Assembly (NCBI RefSeq): GCF_025628965.1
Contig: NZ_JAOTEN010000001.1
Coordinates: forward strand, 992,001-1,056,000
Direction: 5' to 3'
Length of the DNA: 64,000 bases
Source of the DNA: Chryseobacterium gilvum
Lineage (GTDB): Bacteria > Bacteroidota > Bacteroidia > Flavobacteriales > Weeksellaceae
The notes beneath the pieces were generated by a model. The model saw only the letters and a list, made by a program, of their open reading frames with translations. It searched no databases and had not been told where the DNA came from. Shown here piece by piece: positions 1-8,868 of this stretch. Each line of letters opens with the position of its first letter. Position 1 is the stretch's first letter. A program made the translations under genes and the position numbers.

Positions 1-2766
1 TTTATTTGTTTTTTTGTTATACAGAGCATCAATAATTCCCTGTCCGGTTTTGCTGAAGATTTTAATTTTGGGTTTTTCATGTGTTCCGGTTACAACAATC
101 GGGAAGCCAATCCATCCACCGGGAGGAAGCCCCACTCTGACTAATAAGTCGAGAAGTCCGTTAAAGCTTGTCGTTCCACTGATTGAAGGCCTTAAAACGG
201 AAACTTTAAAAGTAAATTTATCAACATGGATCAAATTATTTTTGATATGTGTTTCTATATTCACGCCTTTCATATCAGGATTATCAAACGCATTGGCTCC
301 GATATTGTCACCAACAGCCGAAAGCATTTTTAAGTTTTTCACTTCTACATCCCGAAGATTGACAATTCCGCCACCTTCCAGAGAAGGATAAATGGGTGCC
401 ATATTTTTATCAAAATCACCTTTTAATTTGTAGTCTACGGATACAATACCTTTAACATCTTTTGCAGCCGTTGCCATTTCGCGCACCATGTCAATTTCTT
501 TGTATGCACGCTGAACATCAAAGTCCTGAACCTTTAAAGCAACATCATAATTGGCGGTAAGCGGAGACTCATCCTGATATCGCGCATCAATATTCATTCG
601 GCTTCCGATAATGTCAAAAGATGTATTTTTAAGATAAACCTGACCTTTATTAACCGATGCCAAACCTTTCAGGTGATTTAAATTTAAACCTTTAAATGAA
701 ACCTTTTGTGCATTGGCCTGCAAAGAAACATCTAAGTTTTTGGGGATAATCACCACACCGCTGCTTTTCGGGTTTTCTACTTTAGCATATTCCACGTCCA
801 GTGACTGATCTGTATTATCACCATTTTTTAAAGCCATAAATTCATCCACCAGAATATATCTGGAATTCAGCACAAATTTACCATGGAGAGTTCCTTTTCT
901 TTCGATAAAATAATTGATGGTATTGAGAAGATATCCGTTTAAAGCAAAATCTGATTTTCCATACGTGGCAAAAAACTTTCTGAACCACATTTTTTCGTTT
1001 TCAAACTGAAATTGGCCTTCGTTAATATAGAATGACTTCGGTAAATATTCTGTAGTCGCTTTGATGTTTTTTAAAATAAGTGTTCCTTTATTATCAAGTT
1101 TACTGTATTGGCCGGTTGTTGCATAACTTTGGCGTCCGTTCAGGGAAAGATCTGCCATAATGAGTCCGCTGATATCTAATCCTTTTTTGGCAAAAACTTT
1201 GTAAATCCTTCCTACGTTCAATACCCCTTTTGCTTTTACTTTATATAAAAGATCTTCAAAATTCTGCAAATCTGCATTCACAAAAACAGGATTTTCTTCA
1301 AAATCAAATTTAAAAGGATCTAATTTTACACCAAGACTCTTAAAAGTTCCGTCTGTATTATTGATATTGGCAACGATACTTATATTTTTGATAGGGTTGG
1401 GGTAATATTTTGTTTTTAGCCAACCATTTTTAAGATTGAGATATCCTTTGGTCTTTGGAAACAGTTTTTTATCCAAACTGAAAATACCATTTGATCTTAT
1501 ATTGGTATCCATCAATCCGCGTACCTCAATATCTTTTAATCCAAGAGCCTGCTGTAATGTCTGAAGATTGACAGCACCTTTAATATCTGCATTAATCTGC
1601 ATTTCATCCAAACCTTTTGTTTTGACAACAGCCCGGAAACTGTTATTCGGGCCCAGATCGAAGCTTAATTTTTTCAAATCGATCATAAGCTGTTCAGTAT
1701 CTAAAGACGGAAGATCTACATTAAGATCCATATTCAGATGATTCATAGGAACCGGTGCTTTTCCGCTGGAAACAAAACCGTCCTGTACAAACAATCTCGC
1801 CTTTAATCTGGGTTTACGATTTTCAGACTCGCTGAATCTGCCTTTCAGACTGAAGAATAAATCGCTTTTTCCTTCAATTTTGGTATCATCTGCCCATTTC
1901 AGATATTGAGGAGGCAGCACGGAAATCATATCCCGAATAGTCGTTTTTTCTGATGCAGCTTCAATATTAAGATTGTATCCATCTTTTAAAATGCTTAAAT
2001 CTCCTGTGAATTTTAAAGGTAATTTATTGATTCTCAACTCATTTTTTCGGAGAACAAAAGTCAATGCATTGGTATTAATTCTCGTAATAAGATCGGCATG
2101 CAGTGTTTTTTGCTGCGCATAATACACCCTGTTCAGGCTGAAATCTAATTTATCAATGTCCAGGTCGGTTTTAAGATCAAAAATATCTTCACTGAGACCG
2201 CCTTTTCCTGTATAATTTAATCCTTTTGCGTCTACAGAAACTCTTGCAGCATGATCATTATATTTGATGTGACAATCTTTAAATTTAATCAGATCCAGCT
2301 TTATAGAAGTTCCTGATGCGGTGGTATCTTTTGGTTTTTCAGAAGGTTTAGCAACATACACGTTATAATTTGCCTGACCTTTGCTGTTTACGAAAACGTT
2401 GGCGTATGCGTTGGTCACATAAATTTCATCGATTTTTATATCCCCGTCAAAAATCAGGTTTTTAAGATTAATTCCTGCTGCAACTTCTTTGGCTGCCAGT
2501 AAAGTATCATTTTGAAAAGGTTTTGAACCTTTTAGCAATACATCATCTACAGAAACGGTAAGTGAAGGAAAATGCCTGAAAAATGTAAGATGCGTTTTTT
2601 TATAATCGAGTTTCCCAGCAAGACGTTTATTGGCAAAAATCTTAACCTGTTCAGAAATTGTTCCCGGAAAAAGGATCGGAATAATAAACATGAGGAAAAG
2701 AACTGAAACGATGGTAATTCCTGTCCATTTTAAAATTTTCAAAATAATGGTATTGAATTTTTTCAT
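1..2766 (-). CDS. AsmA-family inner-membrane-anchored protein (partial at its C-terminus)
   Basis: The start ATG is at 2764-2766 and the frame stays open to the left edge, giving at least 922 residues; the stop lies outside. A short cytoplasmic stretch is followed by one membrane helix (about residues 12-32), then a very long beta-rich periplasmic region. This is the layout of AsmA/TamB-like proteins, and the stretch near the window edge (IVNLRDVEVKNLKM, then SGTTSFNGLLDLLV) resembles the AsmA C-terminal domain. Family members are implicated in phospholipid transport between inner and outer membrane. The gene appears monocistronic, with 402 bp of non-coding DNA upstream. The family call is confident; the cargo is not known. 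Confidence 0.82.
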   Translation of the reverse strand, partial: MKKFNTIILKILKWTGITIVSVLFLMFIIPILFPGTISEQVKIFANKRLAGKLDYKKTHLTFFRHFPSLTVSVDDVLLKGSKPFQNDTLLAAKEVAAGINLKNLIFDGDIKIDEIYVTNAYANVFVNSKGQANYNVYVAKPSEKPKDTTASGTSIKLDLIKFKDCHIKYNDHAARVSVDAKGLNYTGKGGLSEDIFDLKTDLDIDKLDFSLNRVYYAQQKTLHADLITRINTNALTFVLRKNELRINKLPLKFTGDLSILKDGYNLNIEAASEKTTIRDMISVLPPQYLKWADDTKIEGKSDLFFSLKGRFSESENRKPRLKARLFVQDGFVSSGKAPVPMNHLNMDLNVDLPSLDTEQLMIDLKKLSFDLGPNNSFRAVVKTKGLDEMQINADIKGAVNLQTLQQALGLKDIEVRGLMDTNIRSNGIFSLDKKLFPKTKGYLNLKNGWLKTKYYPNPIKNISIVANINNTDGTFKSLGVKLDPFKFDFEENPVFVNADLQNFEDLLYKVKAKGVLNVGRIYKVFAKKGLDISGLIMADLSLNGRQSYATTGQYSKLDNKGTLILKNIKATTEYLPKSFYINEGQFQFENEKMWFRKFFATYGKSDFALNGYLLNTINYFIERKGTLHGKFVLNSRYILVDEFMALKNGDNTDQSLDVEYAKVENPKSSGVVIIPKNLDVSLQANAQKVSFKGLNLNHLKGLASVNKGQVYLKNTSFDIIGSRMNIDARYQDESPLTANYDVALKVQDFDVQRAYKEIDMVREMATAAKDVKGIVSVDYKLKGDFDKNMAPIYPSLEGGGIVNLRDVEVKNLKMLSAVGDNIGANAFDNPDMKGVNIETHIKNNLIHVDKFTFKVSVLRPSISGTTSFNGLLDLLVRVGLPPGGWIGFPIVVTGTHEKPKIKIFSKTGQGIIDALYNKKTNK

Positions 2767-3168
2767 AAACTATGTAAGTAATTTTGAGATGTCACAGATA
2801 GAATAATTAACTAAAATCACGCCATATTATAATTATGGTCAGATTATTATATTTGATTTACGATTATAAAAATCATTGTCTAACGTGCTTATAATTAAAC
2901 ATATCAGGAATAATCCCAAAACATAAAACATATCCTATTTAACATAATATAAATTATAGGACTTTTATAATAGTGTGTAAAGAGTGATAGTTGCTTCTTA
3001 CTTTCTAACATTACTGATAGATCTTATCATAATAGATATGTACGATTCTCAGCGATTAGGAATCCGTTTTATTCTGTTTAAGATGCATTCATAATATAAT
3101 ATTTATTAAAAGATTTACTTTGTTTTAAAATATGATGAGTAAATTAGCAATAGAAAACTTCAGGTATT
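2767..3168. other. AT-rich intergenic region, 402 bp
   Basis: This gap separates the divergent AsmA-family gene and the lipoprotein gene. I see no convincing gene or structured RNA in it. It should hold both promoters. The only promoter-like element found is TTACTTTG at about 3115-3122, seven of eight matches to TAnnTTTG, about 47 bp before the lipoprotein start. A tiny frame opening near 3132 overlaps the lipoprotein start and looks spurious. Confidence 0.5.
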
Positions 3169-3672
3169 ATGAGAAAATATATTGTAATTAGTTCGTTATC
3201 ATTAATTTTAATGAACTGTACTAAAAAAACTGAAACTGCAGCACCCGTTACAAATACGGATTCTACAATAACAGATACAGAAACCAATGTCGACACATTA
3301 GGTTCAAAATCCTATTGCTATCTTGGTGTAACCGGAAAAGACAGCGTTTTTGTAAGTATCGATGATAATTTAGGCACGGTTACCGGAAAAATGAAATATA
3401 AGAACAGTGAAAAAGACAGTTCGTACGGCGATTTAGCGGGATTAAAATCCGGTGACACCTTAAAATTGACCTACGAATTTTCTTCTGAAGGATCGAAAAG
3501 CAAAAGAGACCTGTACTTCCTTCAGAAAGATGGAATTCTTCTGGAAGGCATCGGAGACCAAAAAGATGATAACGGACAGATGAGATATGCAGATGAGAAG
3601 AAAATTTCTTATAAAGAAGATCAAAAACTCAGTAAAGCCGATTGTGCTTTGGTTTCAAAAGCTTTGCAATAA
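3169..3672 (+). CDS. Small hypothetical lipoprotein
   Basis: The 167-residue protein starts with a short lipoprotein signal peptide ending in the lipobox LMNC, with the lipidated cysteine at residue 17. A Thr/Asp/Glu-rich linker (about residues 20-45) follows. The remaining domain (YCYLGVTGKDSVFVSI ... GDTLKLTYEF) looks like a small beta-barrel fold of the kind common in flavobacterial lipoproteins. I do not recognise a named family. It is monocistronic and converges on the threonine-aldolase-like gene across a shared terminator. Its location is probably the cell envelope; no function can be assigned. Confidence 0.75.
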   Translation: MRKYIVISSLSLILMNCTKKTETAAPVTNTDSTITDTETNVDTLGSKSYCYLGVTGKDSVFVSIDDNLGTVTGKMKYKNSEKDSSYGDLAGLKSGDTLKLTYEFSSEGSKSKRDLYFLQKDGILLEGIGDQKDDNGQMRYADEKKISYKEDQKLSKADCALVSKALQ

Positions 3673-3693
3673 AAGAATTATTTTAATTAAAAC

Positions 3694-3727
3694 AAAAAAT
3701 GCAATCATTTTTCAGATTGCATTTTTT
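3694..3727. terminator. Bidirectional intrinsic terminator
   Basis: A 13-bp perfect stem (3694-3706 with 3715-3727) has A-runs on the left arm and T-runs on the right arm. It lies between two convergent genes, so it can stop transcription from both sides. Confidence 0.85.
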
Positions 3728-3731
3728 GTAT

Positions 3732-4763
3732 TTATAATTGATTATCAATAATTTCTATAAAACTGTCTGTCGCCTGATCATCGGTATTCCATGACGTAAT
3801 AAGCCGAACAGCTGATGAATGATGATCGATCTTTTTCCAGATATAAAATTCAAATTTTTCAGCTAAAAGATCAATAAGTTGGTGGTCCAGAATAGGAAAA
3901 ATCTGATTGGTAAAAGTCTCTGACAAAAATTCAACATTCTTTTTCTGCAAAGCTTTTTTTATTTTCATCGCCTGCAGATTGGCATTTTCTGAAAGTTTGA
4001 AATACAGATCATTCTGCATCAATTCTAAAAACTGAATTCCTAATACCCTGCCTTTTGCCAGAAGTGCTCCTTTTTGTTTGATATTGAAGGCAAAATCTTC
4101 CTGTAGATTCGTGTTATTAATAATAACCGCTTCACCCAGTAACGCTCCGTTTTTGGTGCCGCCGAGATAAAAAATATCTGTCAGTTTTGCGATGTCTTCC
4201 AGAGATACATCATTGATTTCCGATGTTAATGCATGACCCAATCTCGCCCCGTCCATAAACAGGTATAGTTTATTTTCTTTGCAAAACCGGGAAAGTTTTT
4301 CCAGCTCATTTTTATGATAAATGGTTCCCAATTCGGTCGAATTTGAAATATAGACCAACTTCGGCATTACCTGATGAGGGATATTTGTGTGATTTTCCAA
4401 AACCGGCACTATATCTTCAGGTGTAAGTTTTCCGTTCTCCGTTTCTATGCTCAGAATTTTATGTCCGGTTGCTTCAATGGCTCCGGTTTCATTGTTCAGA
4501 ATATGCCCTGTCGATGCAGAAATTACACACTGATATGGTTTCAAAATGGATGAAATAACGATCAGATTCGCCTGCGTTCCACCGGAAATAAAATAAATTT
4601 CAGAAGTATCATTTTTTATTTTTTCTTTAATTAGCTTTTTGGCTTTTAAAGAATATTCATCTTCACTGTATCCCGGTTGCTGAATGAGATTGTACCGTAC
4701 CAATGCTTCTAAAATATTGGGATGGCATCCTTCAGAATAGTCATTTTTAAAAGAAAATTTCAT
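3732..4763 (-). CDS. Threonine aldolase / beta-eliminating lyase family PLP enzyme
   Basis: This 343-residue fold-type I PLP enzyme matches the low-specificity threonine aldolase family (Beta_elim_lyase). It opens with FKNDYSEGCHPNILEAL, the usual N-terminus of this group. The PLP-binding aspartate is in FMDGARLGHAL (D171) and the Schiff-base lysine is K204 in YLGGTKNGALLGEA. Family members cleave L-threonine or allo-threonine to glycine and acetaldehyde. It is transcribed divergently from the DtxR-type regulator, 85 bp away. Substrate specificity cannot be read from the sequence; a related amino-acid lyase is the alternative. Confidence 0.82.
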   Translation of the reverse strand: MKFSFKNDYSEGCHPNILEALVRYNLIQQPGYSEDEYSLKAKKLIKEKIKNDTSEIYFISGGTQANLIVISSILKPYQCVISASTGHILNNETGAIEATGHKILSIETENGKLTPEDIVPVLENHTNIPHQVMPKLVYISNSTELGTIYHKNELEKLSRFCKENKLYLFMDGARLGHALTSEINDVSLEDIAKLTDIFYLGGTKNGALLGEAVIINNTNLQEDFAFNIKQKGALLAKGRVLGIQFLELMQNDLYFKLSENANLQAMKIKKALQKKNVEFLSETFTNQIFPILDHQLIDLLAEKFEFYIWKKIDHHSSAVRLITSWNTDDQATDSFIEIIDNQL

Positions 4764-4819
4764 GACGCTAAATTAAAAAAAGTTAAAATAACAAGACTTC
4801 GCTTTTCAATTTATTTTGT

Positions 4820-4827
4820 TAGATTTG
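4820..4827 (+). promoter_or_regulatory. -7 promoter element of the DtxR-type regulator
   Basis: TAGATTTG is an exact match to the Bacteroidota TAnnTTTG element, 21 bp before the TTG start at 4849. No clear TTG lies at the -33 position. The implied leader is only about 15 nt. Confidence 0.65.
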
Positions 4828-4848
4828 TAATGAAAATCATCTAACATT

Positions 4849-5502
4849 TTGAAAACAACATTAACAGAAGAGAATTATCTGAAAGCTTTGTTTCATTTAG
4901 TTGACCATGAAGGAAAAGTGACCATCAATGAGCTTAGCAAATTTCTGAACGTAAAAATGCCGAGTGTAAACAATATGATGAAAAAGTTTGCCGATAAAAG
5001 CTGGGTCATTTACGAAACATACAAACCATTAAAAATCACGGATCAGGGAAAACGTGAAGCCGCTTTGGTTGTCCGTAAACACAGGCTTACCGAAATGTTT
5101 TTGGTAAAAAAAATGAATTTCGGCTGGGAAAATGTGCATGAAATTGCAGAACAGCTGGAACATGTGCATTCACAAGTGTTTTTTGATAAAATGGATGAAA
5201 TTTTAGACTATCCAAAATTTGATCCTCATGGTGAACCTATTCCCGATAAAGACGGCAATATTATTTCCCAGGATTTGCAGAAATTAAGCACCTGTAAAGT
5301 TGGTGAAACCGTTATTTTTGCATCGGTCACGCTTTCTGATGATGCTTTTTTAAATTACCTTACAGAAAGAAACCTGCTTCTGAATACCAAAATCAAAATC
5401 ATTAAAATTGAAGATTTCGACAGATCGGTTACCATTGAAATTGCAGGAAAAAAGGACGTCCTGAGTAAAAAAGCAACCGAGAAAATTTTAGTAAAAAAAT
5501 AA
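4849..5502 (+). CDS. DtxR/MntR-family metal-dependent transcriptional regulator
   Basis: The 217-residue protein has the DtxR layout. An N-terminal winged helix-turn-helix (about 1-60, LTEENYLKALFHL) is followed by a dimerisation and metal-binding helical domain (about 65-140, with HRLTEMFLVKKM and DPHGEPIPDKDG). A C-terminal FeoA-like SH3 domain covers about 145-217. Such proteins repress manganese or iron uptake genes when metal-loaded. The start is TTG at 4849: family members begin exactly at this point, the next Met is residue 37, and an exact -7 element lies 21 bp upstream. The gene is monocistronic. Which metal it senses is not clear from sequence. Confidence 0.88.
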   Translation: MKTTLTEENYLKALFHLVDHEGKVTINELSKFLNVKMPSVNNMMKKFADKSWVIYETYKPLKITDQGKREAALVVRKHRLTEMFLVKKMNFGWENVHEIAEQLEHVHSQVFFDKMDEILDYPKFDPHGEPIPDKDGNIISQDLQKLSTCKVGETVIFASVTLSDDAFLNYLTERNLLLNTKIKIIKIEDFDRSVTIEIAGKKDVLSKKATEKILVKK

Positions 5503-5526
5503 AAGCAGGAAATAATTCCTGCTTTT
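5501..5526. terminator. Bidirectional intrinsic terminator
   Basis: An 11-bp stem (5501-5511 with 5516-5526) flanked by A and T runs lies between the plus-strand regulator and the minus-strand tssK. Confidence 0.85.
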
Positions 5527-5534
5527 CAATACAT

Positions 5535-6680
5535 TTAATCTAATACACTCCACCCTCTTTTTGGGTTGGTATTGGAAGAAACTTCCTGTTCGTTTACGAT
5601 AATGTTTTCTCTTCTCTGTCCGATATAATCCAGCTCGCTTAATTTAGAAAAAATAGTTTCCAGACTTCTGAGCATCTGCTGAATATACAGCAACGGCTCT
5701 CCGGAATTATGATGGTCATAATTGGTTTCTGCAACGGTAGAAAGTTGGTTTAATAAGGTATGAGGTGCTATTTCGCTCCATTCTAAACTGTAATTCAACA
5801 TCTCCTCCAGTTCTGCAGGTACCAAAACCTGTGTGGCGTTGTATAATTTCAATGCCAGTTTGGCAAAAGATTCTATCAGAAAAACAGGCGGTTGATACGG
5901 AATAATATTTCTGAACTGAAAATACAAATCTCCGAACGTATCTACCATCACGGTACACAATGATTTTACATTTTGTGCCAACGCCGTATTTTGATTTTTA
6001 TGGGCCGCTTTCTGAATAATCTTAAAAGCATACTGCTGCAAATTTCCTATAGATTTTGCATATCCGTTATAATAATCCAGTAATGCAGGATGGCTTTGAA
6101 CTGATGCACAAGGCGGAATAAAAGTAGAATTGACCTGAGCAATATTTCCTTTGAAATCTACTTTTCCTACTACTAAATAATTCCCTCCGGAATAGCTGCT
6201 GTTTAAAGAGGTAACCGGTAACAATTCGATATGATAATTTGCCTGAGCATTGGGATGCCGCGGTGGGATCTCTTCCGGATCGATATCTCCGAAAGCCACT
6301 TTATCAAATGGATTAACAGAAATTAAAATATAATATTCTCCATCAATCTGATTTTCATCGATATTCAGAGATTTAGCCAACGATTTTACACTCACTCTCC
6401 GGTCTTTCAGCTCAATTCTGTATCCCGCTAAAGTTACTGCGCTGCAATTTTTAATAATCAGCTGTACATCATTGGTCGCAGTATTGTGAACATCAAAAAT
6501 GGTTTTGTCTGTAAATTCGTTCGACAACGGCAGCAATCCGTAATTGTAAGTGGTTATCGCGAGAGAATTTGCATCTCTTATGGTATCGATTAAAAAATTG
6601 TCCTGATCATTAAGGTGTTTTTGTGAAACTTTCATTCCATCTACCCAGTTGATCGCAAAATGTTTGATCGGCTGTATCAT
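5535..6680 (-). CDS. tssK: Type VI secretion baseplate subunit TssK (Bacteroidota type)
   Basis: The 381-residue protein begins INWVDGMKVSQKHLNDQDN, which parallels the diagnostic TssK N-terminus in which a tryptophan, a glycine-methionine and a 'q-H-f/l-q-q-d' helix occur together. TssK links the T6SS baseplate to the membrane complex. The Bacteroidota version is shorter than the proteobacterial one. It is the last gene of a three-gene run (TssG-like - TssN - TssK) with only 11 bp between TssN and TssK. The remaining structural genes of this system are not adjacent; TssE and TssF lie near 54-57 kb in this window. Confidence 0.75.
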   Translation of the reverse strand: MIQPIKHFAINWVDGMKVSQKHLNDQDNFLIDTIRDANSLAITTYNYGLLPLSNEFTDKTIFDVHNTATNDVQLIIKNCSAVTLAGYRIELKDRRVSVKSLAKSLNIDENQIDGEYYILISVNPFDKVAFGDIDPEEIPPRHPNAQANYHIELLPVTSLNSSYSGGNYLVVGKVDFKGNIAQVNSTFIPPCASVQSHPALLDYYNGYAKSIGNLQQYAFKIIQKAAHKNQNTALAQNVKSLCTVMVDTFGDLYFQFRNIIPYQPPVFLIESFAKLALKLYNATQVLVPAELEEMLNYSLEWSEIAPHTLLNQLSTVAETNYDHHNSGEPLLYIQQMLRSLETIFSKLSELDYIGQRRENIIVNEQEVSSNTNPKRGWSVLD

Positions 6681-6691
6681 TGTAGTACTTT

Positions 6692-7603
6692 TTAGATTTG
6701 TGACTGTAATTTTCTTCTTCCTTCTTCCTCATGCTGAATCACCCTTTTACAGATGACCACTTCGTTTTCTGAAATATTATTGGTACTGATATCTTCATTG
6801 AAATCGATATATTTTCTAAAGCTGAAAAACGATTTTTTCGTATAAAATATCCAGTAATAAGCTTCACTATCCATATCCGTCAGATGAATGACAGATTTCG
6901 GGTTTTTGTGATTGTAATCATCCACAACACGATAAAACCAATCACCGAAGGTAACTCCTGTAGGAAGTGTTTTCGCTTTAATCCTGAATCTGTTGGCATC
7001 TTCCAGATTTTTGCTGAGTTCAACATTCAGTACCATTAACCTATCAAAATCTGCGCCTTCAAAATCCGGCGGTTTCTGATCCGGAGAATATCTCCATGTC
7101 TTATAAATATCAACAGGAATACTGATAAACTGCACATAGCAATAATGAAAAACCAGCGGTACAAAAAATATAAGAATACTGGTTGCAGACATCACAGGAT
7201 ATCCCATTCCGCTGCTGATCCATCCAAATATTAATACAAAAAGATACGCTCCTACCAATGCGCACGTCACTGATAATACAGATTCGAACAAAATGCTTAG
7301 CGATAATGACTGTATGTGCTTTCTGAAATAAGTATGCAGTAAATTGACATGAATGATCCCAAAAAGCAAATAGATGATCATCGAAATCAAATACCAGTAA
7401 GGATTAAATAAATTACCGGAAAAACCGAAAAACCCAGGAATTGCAAGGCACAGACTGCATAAAAGCACATAGACAATAATTACTCTGATTTTTATAGCAG
7501 GCTTATTGCGTCTGATTACACCCAGAATTGCCATCATGATTACGGCGAGTAAAGGCACAAAAATATATCTGAAAAATATACCTTTTATTGAAGAAACTTC
7601 CAT
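6692..7603 (-). CDS. tssN: Type VI secretion membrane protein TssN
   Basis: The 303-residue protein has about five predicted membrane helices in residues 8-165 and a soluble C-terminal part. The soluble part carries LPTGVTFGDWFYRVVDDYN, the signature I associate with TssN, a component restricted to Bacteroidota subtype-iii T6SS. It lies between the TssG-like gene (55 bp upstream) and tssK (11 bp downstream). TssN is thought to take part in the inner-membrane complex that replaces the classical TssJLM assembly; this is family knowledge, not seen here directly. The assignment rests on topology, motif and neighbours. Confidence 0.72.
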   Translation of the reverse strand: MEVSSIKGIFFRYIFVPLLAVIMMAILGVIRRNKPAIKIRVIIVYVLLCSLCLAIPGFFGFSGNLFNPYWYLISMIIYLLFGIIHVNLLHTYFRKHIQSLSLSILFESVLSVTCALVGAYLFVLIFGWISSGMGYPVMSATSILIFFVPLVFHYCYVQFISIPVDIYKTWRYSPDQKPPDFEGADFDRLMVLNVELSKNLEDANRFRIKAKTLPTGVTFGDWFYRVVDDYNHKNPKSVIHLTDMDSEAYYWIFYTKKSFFSFRKYIDFNEDISTNNISENEVVICKRVIQHEEEGRRKLQSQI

Positions 7604-7658
7604 GTATTTCTTTTATTAATATTGATTGTGTTGATGATTGTAAATATAATAAAATATT

Positions 7659-8600
7659 CTAGAGAAATGTTGAAAAACCTAGCCTGTTGCTGTTTTTTCC
7701 ATTGTCTTCGATCGTAAAAGAATATTCCATTTTCTCGGTAATAAAATTTTCGATCACCTCTACGGTAACCGGCAAACAATAATCATACAGCGCCTGAAGA
7801 ACTTTTCTGAAAGGATTTCCCGGTATATATTTTTTCACGTCATCATAAGGAATGGGCCCTATATTCACGATCCAGTTTCTTTCACCATCCATATGTTTTC
7901 CGCTCGGAATATACGTAACGCCCAATCTGGAATTTCCTAAAAGCATAGAATCATTATTTTCTTCAATCCTGTCGATGATATTTGGCGTAAAAGTAATGTT
8001 TACAGGAACTTCCAGAAAAGCTGTCATGCACTGCTCAAACCACTTTTTGTCTCCTCGGATATGATGAAAAAACGGTAAAATGTAGATAAAAATATATGCA
8101 TTTTTCTGATCGAGCATTTTAATTATGGGCCATAATTCACCGAAAATCTCCAGTAAAGAATCAGTATCACTGGCCAGATCAAAATCAAATTCTTTAAGTA
8201 ACGCACTGATTTCAGTAAAAAATATTTCAAGCTCAAAAGGAGTGAAAAACTTTCTGGCATCATCTTCTACCCTTTTCTGCTTCCGGATTTCCCGAACAAC
8301 ATTCTCAATGTTTTTTCTTGAAGTATTGAGAGACGGCGGATGAAAAAGGCCTTCGGGTAAATAATCATAAATACCTTCACGGTAAGTCTGTATGGTAAAA
8401 ACTTCCTCATCAAAACCCAGATAATGACTGGTAATACTTTTTATGTCTTTAAGATACGCTCTGTCATTAATCCCGATTCGCTCAATAAATATATTGCTTA
8501 CCGCTCGGTGATATTTTAAAAGATTAACGGCCACTGCTTCAGCTTTAAAATCTGTCTGCAGTTTGTTATAATGCATGTTTATAATGCTATTGTCATACAT
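7659..8600 (-). CDS. TssG-like type VI secretion baseplate protein
   Basis: This 313-residue soluble protein is the first gene of the T6SS mini-operon. Its C-terminus LGFSTFL resembles the conserved TssG ending (LG..TWL). A central stretch, GLFHPPSLNTSRKN, and the pattern PFFHHIRGDKKWFEQCM ... LEVPVNI also fit the TssG layout (a loading segment, then a domain built around an FxxxL helix). TssG forms the baseplate wedge with TssE, TssF and TssK. The similarity is distant, so confidence is moderate. Starts at 8600 or 8576 are both possible. The leader is about 115 nt if the palindrome-linked promoter at 8722-8755 is used. Confidence 0.58.
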   Translation of the reverse strand: MYDNSIINMHYNKLQTDFKAEAVAVNLLKYHRAVSNIFIERIGINDRAYLKDIKSITSHYLGFDEEVFTIQTYREGIYDYLPEGLFHPPSLNTSRKNIENVVREIRKQKRVEDDARKFFTPFELEIFFTEISALLKEFDFDLASDTDSLLEIFGELWPIIKMLDQKNAYIFIYILPFFHHIRGDKKWFEQCMTAFLEVPVNITFTPNIIDRIEENNDSMLLGNSRLGVTYIPSGKHMDGERNWIVNIGPIPYDDVKKYIPGNPFRKVLQALYDYCLPVTVEVIENFITEKMEYSFTIEDNGKNSNRLGFSTFL

Positions 8601-8721
8601 ACTCTGTTGTGGTGTGGTTTTGTAAAGATTAAATCTCTATATTTTGAAAAAGTATCGCTACCGTTTCTGTCTTTAAACACTCCAAATTACTAATTATTTC
8701 ATAATTAAAAAAATTAAAACT

Positions 8722-8755
8722 CAAAAATAGCATCAATAATATTTTATTGATGCAA
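8722..8755 (-). promoter_or_regulatory. Promoter and palindromic operator of the TssG-TssN-TssK operon
   Basis: Read on the minus strand this is TTG (8753-8755), a 23-bp spacer and TATTTTTG (8722-8729), an exact TAnnTTTG. Nearly all of the spacer is a perfect inverted repeat with 10-bp arms (8730-8739 and 8744-8753). A regulator bound there would sit between the -33 and -7 elements. No T-run follows on either strand, so it does not look like a terminator. Confidence 0.6.
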
Positions 8756-8836
8756 ATTGATAAAAGGTTAATTTTATTTAACAATGATTCCACCAAGAAA
8801 ACCTGTTATTTTAATCTGAGTTCGAAATGGGTAACT

Positions 8837-8844
8837 TATCTTTG
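8837..8844 (+). promoter_or_regulatory. -7 promoter element of the S1/P1 nuclease gene
   Basis: TATCTTTG is an exact TAnnTTTG match 24 bp before the ATG at 8869. Confidence 0.65.
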
Positions 8845-8868
8845 CACACTGAACTTTATAATTAAAAA

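Noticed and set aside
14..391. A 125-codon plus-strand open frame at the left edge
   Set aside because: It is antisense to the AsmA-family gene, has a low-complexity hydrophobic composition, no promoter and no family resemblance. The minus-strand frame through the same bases continues for 922 codons.
3132..3191. A very short ATG frame overlapping the small lipoprotein start
   Set aside because: It has about 19 codons, overlaps a better gene in another frame and shows no conserved feature.
8730..8753. Reading the 10-bp palindrome upstream of the TssG-like gene as a terminator
   Set aside because: Neither strand has a T-run after the stem, and both flanking genes point away from it.
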